Source: Marinifilum_A sediminis
GTDB lineage: Bacteria > Bacteroidota > Bacteroidia > Bacteroidales > Marinifilaceae
Direction: 5' to 3'
DNA: 64,000 nucleotides
Assembly (NCBI GenBank): GCA_947496465.1
Contig: CANMCX010000011.1
Span: forward strand, 71,733-135,732
Shown piece after piece: positions 60,301 through 64,000 of this stretch. Each line of letters begins with the position of its first letter. The stretch's first letter is position 1. The translations under genes and the position numbers were made by a program. The notes under the pieces were generated by a model, which worked only from the letters and a program-made list of their open reading frames with translations, did no database searches and was not told where the DNA came from.

Positions 60301-61128
60301 ATGAATTATCAGGCATTATTCGAGCAAATTAAAAAGAAGAAAAGTTTCCTTTGTGTAGGTTTGGATAGTGATGTGAAGAAAATTCCTTCTCATCTAATGG
60401 ATTCAGAAGATCCGGTTTTTGAATTTAATAAGGCAATTGTTGATGCGACTGTTGAAAATACGATTGCTTATAAACCAAATATTGCATTTTACGAATCTCG
60501 TGGAGCAGCAGGTTGGTTAAGTTTGGAAAAAACGGTGAACTATATCAAGGAGAAATATCCTGAAGTATTTTTAATTGCCGATGCAAAGCGTGGTGATATT
60601 GGAAATACATCTAAAATGTATGCAAGTGCATTTTTAGAGAATATGCCATTCGATTCAATTACTGTTGCTCCTTATATGGGAGAAGATTCGGTAACTCCTT
60701 TTTTAGAATATAAAGACAAATGGGTTATTCTTTTGGCACTAACTTCCAATAAAGGAGCTTTCGATTTTCAGTTTTTCCAAGAAGGAGAACAAAAATTATT
60801 TGAAAAGGTTCTTGAAAAATCTCAGGATTGGGGAACTAAGGATAATATGATGTATGTGGTTGGAGCTACAAAGGCTGAAATGTTAGGTGATATTAGAAAA
60901 ATTGCACCAAATCATTTTTTATTGGTTCCAGGTGTTGGTGCTCAAGGTGGAAGCCTGCAAGAGGTTGCTAAGTACGGAATGAACGAGGCGTGTGGATTAT
61001 TAGTGAATTCTTCTCGAGGAATTATTTTTGCTGATACATCTGAAAATTTTGCAAAAGTAGCTGGTGAAAAAGCTAAAGAGCTTCAGCTTGAAATGGAAGA
61101 CCTTTTAAAAGAAAAATCTGTGATATAA
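60301..61128 (+). CDS. pyrF: orotidine 5'-phosphate decarboxylase (type 2)
   Basis: Last step of UMP synthesis. The 275 residues and FLCVGLDSDVKKIP start mark the long PyrF type. Motifs: VFLIADAKRGDIGNTS (the catalytic Asp-Lys-Asp array), YVVGATKAEM and FLLVPGVGAQGGS. No signal. Single gene followed by a terminator. Confidence 0.97.
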   Translation: MNYQALFEQIKKKKSFLCVGLDSDVKKIPSHLMDSEDPVFEFNKAIVDATVENTIAYKPNIAFYESRGAAGWLSLEKTVNYIKEKYPEVFLIADAKRGDIGNTSKMYASAFLENMPFDSITVAPYMGEDSVTPFLEYKDKWVILLALTSNKGAFDFQFFQEGEQKLFEKVLEKSQDWGTKDNMMYVVGATKAEMLGDIRKIAPNHFLLVPGVGAQGGSLQEVAKYGMNEACGLLVNSSRGIIFADTSENFAKVAGEKAKELQLEMEDLLKEKSVI

Positions 61129-61150
61129 TCAGATACCTTAAGATATATGA

Positions 61151-61182
61151 AAGCGGCTAATTATTGATTAGCCGCTTTTTTA
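61151..61182 (+). terminator. pyrF terminator
   Basis: AAGCGGCTAAT (61151-61161), loop TATTG, ATTAGCCGCTT (61167-61177), then T. Confidence 0.92.
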
Positions 61183-61240
61183 TTGTCTGCTATTTGCCAA
61201 ATGGTTAAATTAGAGGAAGTGATGATAAAATTTTTATTGT

Positions 61241-62533
61241 ATGACCGAAGATTTTCTGCAATTTATATGGAAGTCTCGTCTGTTTATGGATGAGAATATT
61301 TTTTCGACGAAAGGAGATGTGATAGAAATAGTAGATGTTGGAAGACAAAATTTTGATGCTGGACCAGATTTTTTCAATGCACAAATCAAAATAAATAATG
61401 TGCTTTGGGCTGGTAATGTGGAAATTCATATTAAATCATCTTCTTGGTTTGTGCATAATCATCAACACGATGAAGCATACGATAATGTAATTCTTCATGT
61501 TATTTATGAGGATGATGCTGATATTGTAATGGATAATGATCGTCTAATACCAAATTTGGTGCTAGATTTTGATAAAACTCTTCTTCAGAATTACAATTCT
61601 TTAATGAATTCACAAAAATGGATTCCTTGTTATGATGATATTAATTCGGTGGATCAATTTTTTGTAAAGAATTGGTTGGAAAGGATGCTTGTAGAGCGTT
61701 TGGAGCGAAAATCAATAGAAGTAAAAAAGATATTGGAACAGAATGTATTTTCATGGGAGGAAACTTTTTATCAGATATTGTCCCGATATTTTGGCATGAA
61801 AGTAAATGCTGATCCATTTCAGCAGTTGGCACAATCTGTTCCGGTCAAAATTTTATCCCGACAGAAAAACTCATTACTGCAGTTGGAGGCTTTATTGTTC
61901 GGTCAAGCGGGAATGCTAGAGGATAATGTAAGTAAGGATAAGTACTATTTATTACTTAAGAGAGAATATCAATTTTTAGCAAATAAGTATAATTTAACTC
62001 CATTACCAAAAAGCAGATGGAAATGGTTGAGACTACGACCTGCAAATTTTCCAACTGTTAGAATTGCACAATTGGCTTCTTTAATTTTAAAATCGAATTC
62101 TTTATTTTCAAAAATTGTTGCATCACCAGATTGTAAAACAATACAAGAACTTTTTTCAGTTGAAACATCAGCATATTGGAATAATCATTATCAGTTTGGG
62201 AAAGAATCGAAACTTCGCAATAAAACTTTAGGAGTATCTGCCATTAATGGTATAATTATAAATGCTGTTGTTCCTATTTTGTTTCTTTATGGAGAGTTGA
62301 ATGGAAAATATAAGATAAAAGAGAAAGCTCTGAATATTCTAGATCAAATTCCATCTGAAAACAATTCGATAATAAAAAAGTGGAGAGATTGTGGTGTTAA
62401 AATTCATTCTGCTTTTTATTCACAATCTTTACTTCAATTAAAATCAGAATATTGTGACAAGTATAATTGTTTGCAGTGTGAATTTGGTAATAGAATTATT
62501 CGGGCAAGACATGCCAATGCAGATAAAGTGTAA
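61241..62533 (+). CDS. DUF2851 family protein
   Basis: A 430-residue soluble protein of DUF2851, frequent in Bacteroidetes and of unknown function. Family blocks: DFLQFIWKSRLF, VGRQNFDAGPDFFNAQI (DAGPDF is reminiscent of a nuclease-like strand), AGNVEIHIKSSSWFVH, HDEAYDNVILHVIYEDD, LRPANFPTVRIAQLA and a C-terminal Cys cluster (YCDKYNCLQCEFGNRI), likely a metal site. The DAGPDFxN...VEIH arrangement could suggest a PD-(D/E)xK-like nuclease fold, but I am not sure. Stands alone before the potassium channel gene. Confidence 0.88.
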   Translation: MTEDFLQFIWKSRLFMDENIFSTKGDVIEIVDVGRQNFDAGPDFFNAQIKINNVLWAGNVEIHIKSSSWFVHNHQHDEAYDNVILHVIYEDDADIVMDNDRLIPNLVLDFDKTLLQNYNSLMNSQKWIPCYDDINSVDQFFVKNWLERMLVERLERKSIEVKKILEQNVFSWEETFYQILSRYFGMKVNADPFQQLAQSVPVKILSRQKNSLLQLEALLFGQAGMLEDNVSKDKYYLLLKREYQFLANKYNLTPLPKSRWKWLRLRPANFPTVRIAQLASLILKSNSLFSKIVASPDCKTIQELFSVETSAYWNNHYQFGKESKLRNKTLGVSAINGIIINAVVPILFLYGELNGKYKIKEKALNILDQIPSENNSIIKKWRDCGVKIHSAFYSQSLLQLKSEYCDKYNCLQCEFGNRIIRARHANADKV

Positions 62534-62600
62534 ATTTTTAAGTCTACATTCGTTCGTTTACGGATATTGATTATCTTAGATTTTAATTGATCCTGCTTGT

Positions 62601-63635
62601 ATGAATAAACAGAAAATTTGGGAAGAAAATATTCGCACTTTAAGTATCGCCATGTTTTTTTTGGTGCTTACTGTTGCGGTTGGTACTGCTGGATATATGT
62701 ATTTAAATGAGGCATATTCAGTTATTGATGCCTTGTATATGACTGTTATTACTATCTCAACTGTTGGTTTTAAGGAAGTTCATCCTCTTTCTGATCTTGG
62801 AAAACTATTTACTGTTTTCTTAATATTTATAAGTTTTGGGATATTTGGTTATATGGCATCGGCAGTAACTCGCTTCATACTTGATGGTGTTTTTCGTAGA
62901 AATTTAAAAGATTATAGGATTGTGAGAAATATTGAGAAATTAAGTGGTCATGTAATTGTCTGTGGTTTTGGTAGAAATGGAAAGCAGGCAAGTTTGGAGT
63001 TGATGGAGCATGGTGAAAATGTTGTTGTTGTCGATTTTGAAGAATCGTCAATAGATAAAATCCGTACTTATACTGATTTGCTATTTGTTCAGGGTGATGC
63101 TACTCAAGAAGAGGTATTGGAGAAGGCAAATATATCCCAAGCTAAGGCTCTGATTACTGCAATACCAAATGATGCAGAGAATGTTTATGTGGTATTAACC
63201 GCTCGTGAAATGAATCCTGGTTTGAAAATTATCTCACGTTCATCTCATAGTCAGTCAGATAACAAGCTGAAAAGAGCCGGAGCAGATAATGTAATAATGC
63301 CGGATCGTTTAGGTGGACAACAAATGGCAAAATTAGTTGCTCAACCCGATGTTGTAGAGTTTTTGGATAATATTTTATTGCAATCTACTAAGGGTGTAAA
63401 GCTTGAAGAGGTTAGCTGTCAGGGCTTGGCTCGCTGTTTTATTGGAAAATCCATTAAAGAATTAAATGTGAGAAATCGTTCTGGTGCCAATATTATTGGT
63501 CTTAAGGATGAAAATGGAGGGTATGTATATAATCCATCTCCTGAATTAGTATTAGAAAATAATTACCATTTGTTTGTTTTGGGAAATAAGGAACAGGTTA
63601 GTAATTTAAAAGAGCTTCTTATAAAAGGAAATTAG
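62601..63635 (+). CDS. potassium channel with RCK (TrkA-N/TrkA-C) domains
   Basis: Two-transmembrane-helix channel of 344 residues. Helices at about 13-33 and 68-92 flank a pore with the filter TVGFKE (54-59). The cytosolic part has a TrkA-N domain (about 113-230; VIVCGFGRNGKQASLEL, a GxGxxG NAD-type site) and a TrkA-C domain (about 255-340). The filter differs from the classical TVGYGD (Phe for Tyr, Lys in place of the following Gly), so ion selectivity cannot be taken for granted. Terminator at 63668. Confidence 0.92.
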   Translation: MNKQKIWEENIRTLSIAMFFLVLTVAVGTAGYMYLNEAYSVIDALYMTVITISTVGFKEVHPLSDLGKLFTVFLIFISFGIFGYMASAVTRFILDGVFRRNLKDYRIVRNIEKLSGHVIVCGFGRNGKQASLELMEHGENVVVVDFEESSIDKIRTYTDLLFVQGDATQEEVLEKANISQAKALITAIPNDAENVYVVLTAREMNPGLKIISRSSHSQSDNKLKRAGADNVIMPDRLGGQQMAKLVAQPDVVEFLDNILLQSTKGVKLEEVSCQGLARCFIGKSIKELNVRNRSGANIIGLKDENGGYVYNPSPELVLENNYHLFVLGNKEQVSNLKELLIKGN

Positions 63636-63667
63636 AGTTATCTCTTTGGATAATAATATCGACATGG

Positions 63668-63694
63668 AAATCACAACTTGGTTGTGATTTTTTT
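63668..63694 (+). terminator. terminator of the potassium channel gene
   Basis: AAATCACAAC (63668-63677), loop TTG, GTTGTGATTT (63681-63690), then T. Two more copies of GTTGTGAT follow (63713, 63724). Confidence 0.85.
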
Positions 63695-63990
63695 ATTCCT
63701 GTAATTCAGTCAGTTGTGATTTTGTTGTGATTTTTTTCTTGAAAACATTTGGATAATTGCTATTTCGACTGCTATATTTGCATCCACTTTCAACGGAGAG
63801 TGGATTTATAAAATGGTTGTTTAGTAGTATTTTATAGGCAGCGGTAGGGTGGTCGTAGGAATCTTTTTATGATTGTTTACACCTACTAGGCATCCAATTT
63901 ATTTTTTTTTGAAACTTTTTCAAGTTTGCATTAGGAAATGAGGAATTAAATTCTTTATCTTTGCAGCCGCTTTTAGAGGAAGGAGATCTT
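63695..63990 (+). other. promoter-bearing non-coding region, possible structured RNA or long leader
   Basis: No gene. A full consensus promoter, TTTG (63748-63751), 21-base spacer, TATATTTG (63773-63780), points right. Downstream, TCCACT/AGTGGA (63783-63788 and 63797-63802) can form a hairpin, and GTAGGGTG (63846-63853) can pair with CACCTAC (63881-63887). A long T run (63900-63910) follows. A second -7 match, TATCTTTG (63956-63963), lies before the edge gene. This would suit a roughly 120-base small RNA or a leader. Confidence 0.4.
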
Positions 63991-64000
63991 GTGAAGTACT
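63991..64000 (+). CDS. possible start of a gene cut by the window edge
   Basis: GTGAAGTACT at the edge could start a protein with V/M-K-Y; AGGAAGGAG lies 5 bases upstream, a strong ribosome site for this genome, and TATCTTTG lies about 28 bases upstream as a -7 element. Only three codons are visible, so this is weak. Confidence 0.3.

Noticed and set aside
63668..63731. CRISPR-like repeats (GTTGTGAT, three copies)
   Set aside because: Only 8-11 bases long, irregular spacing, part of a terminator; no cas genes in the window.

Overview
The window is a continuous piece of a Bacteroidetes (order Bacteroidales-like) chromosome. Evidence: SusC/SusD pair, glutamine synthetase III, about 389-residue PurM, DUF2851/DUF4922/DUF1460/DUF3109 families, low G+C, few Shine-Dalgarno sites, and promoters of the Bacteroidetes type (TTTG, 18-21 bases, TAnnTTTG), seen most clearly before tRNA-Phe and the nagB-like gene. 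I saw no phage, insertion sequence, CRISPR array or rRNA.

Layout. 1-5.2 kb: a copper-type TonB receptor with its small cysteine-rich partner, a selD-yedF selenium pair and a lipoprotein histidine phosphatase. 5.2-13.5 kb: housekeeping genes (O-methyltransferase, M16 protease, three tRNA-Phe genes, S41 protease, gpmI, DUF3109, M20 dipeptidase). 13.6-46 kb: a very large peptidoglycan/muropeptide salvage island. 46-50 kb: phosphodiester glycosidase, PPP-like phosphatase and a CotH-like protein, all probably exported. 50-64 kb: housekeeping (glnN, OmpA/SPOR lipoprotein, purM, DUF3857 protein, prfA, pyrF, DUF2851 protein, potassium channel).

The salvage island is the main result. An outer-membrane SusC/SusD pair could bring in wall fragments. 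Exported enzymes include a divergent Amidase_3-like amidase with an inserted golvesin-like domain, DUF1460 and C40 (YkfC-like) peptidases, a dipeptide epimerase with a Tat/lipoprotein-like signal, NamZ (GH171), a YngK-like GHL10 hydrolase, and an AmiE-like serine hydrolase that keeps a GH3 C-terminal domain but has no GH3 catalytic domain. Inner-membrane proteins are an AmpG permease with a periplasmic insert, a sodium:solute symporter (MurT candidate) and NagX. Cytosolic enzymes are AnmK, MurK, MurQ and a NagB-LmbE fusion, plus less understood partners (GT2, DUF4922 HIT-like, leaderless SpoIID).

A GntR/FadR-type regulator stands at the left edge. Near-palindromes related to TTGTATTACATGTAATACAA recur before murK-murQ, the nagB fusion operon, namZ, the serine hydrolase, anmK and the C40 gene, and one overlaps the start of the regulator gene itself. 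I infer that this is one locally acting regulon. nagA and a catalytic nagZ are not in the window; the LmbE domain and domain loss noted below bear on those gaps.
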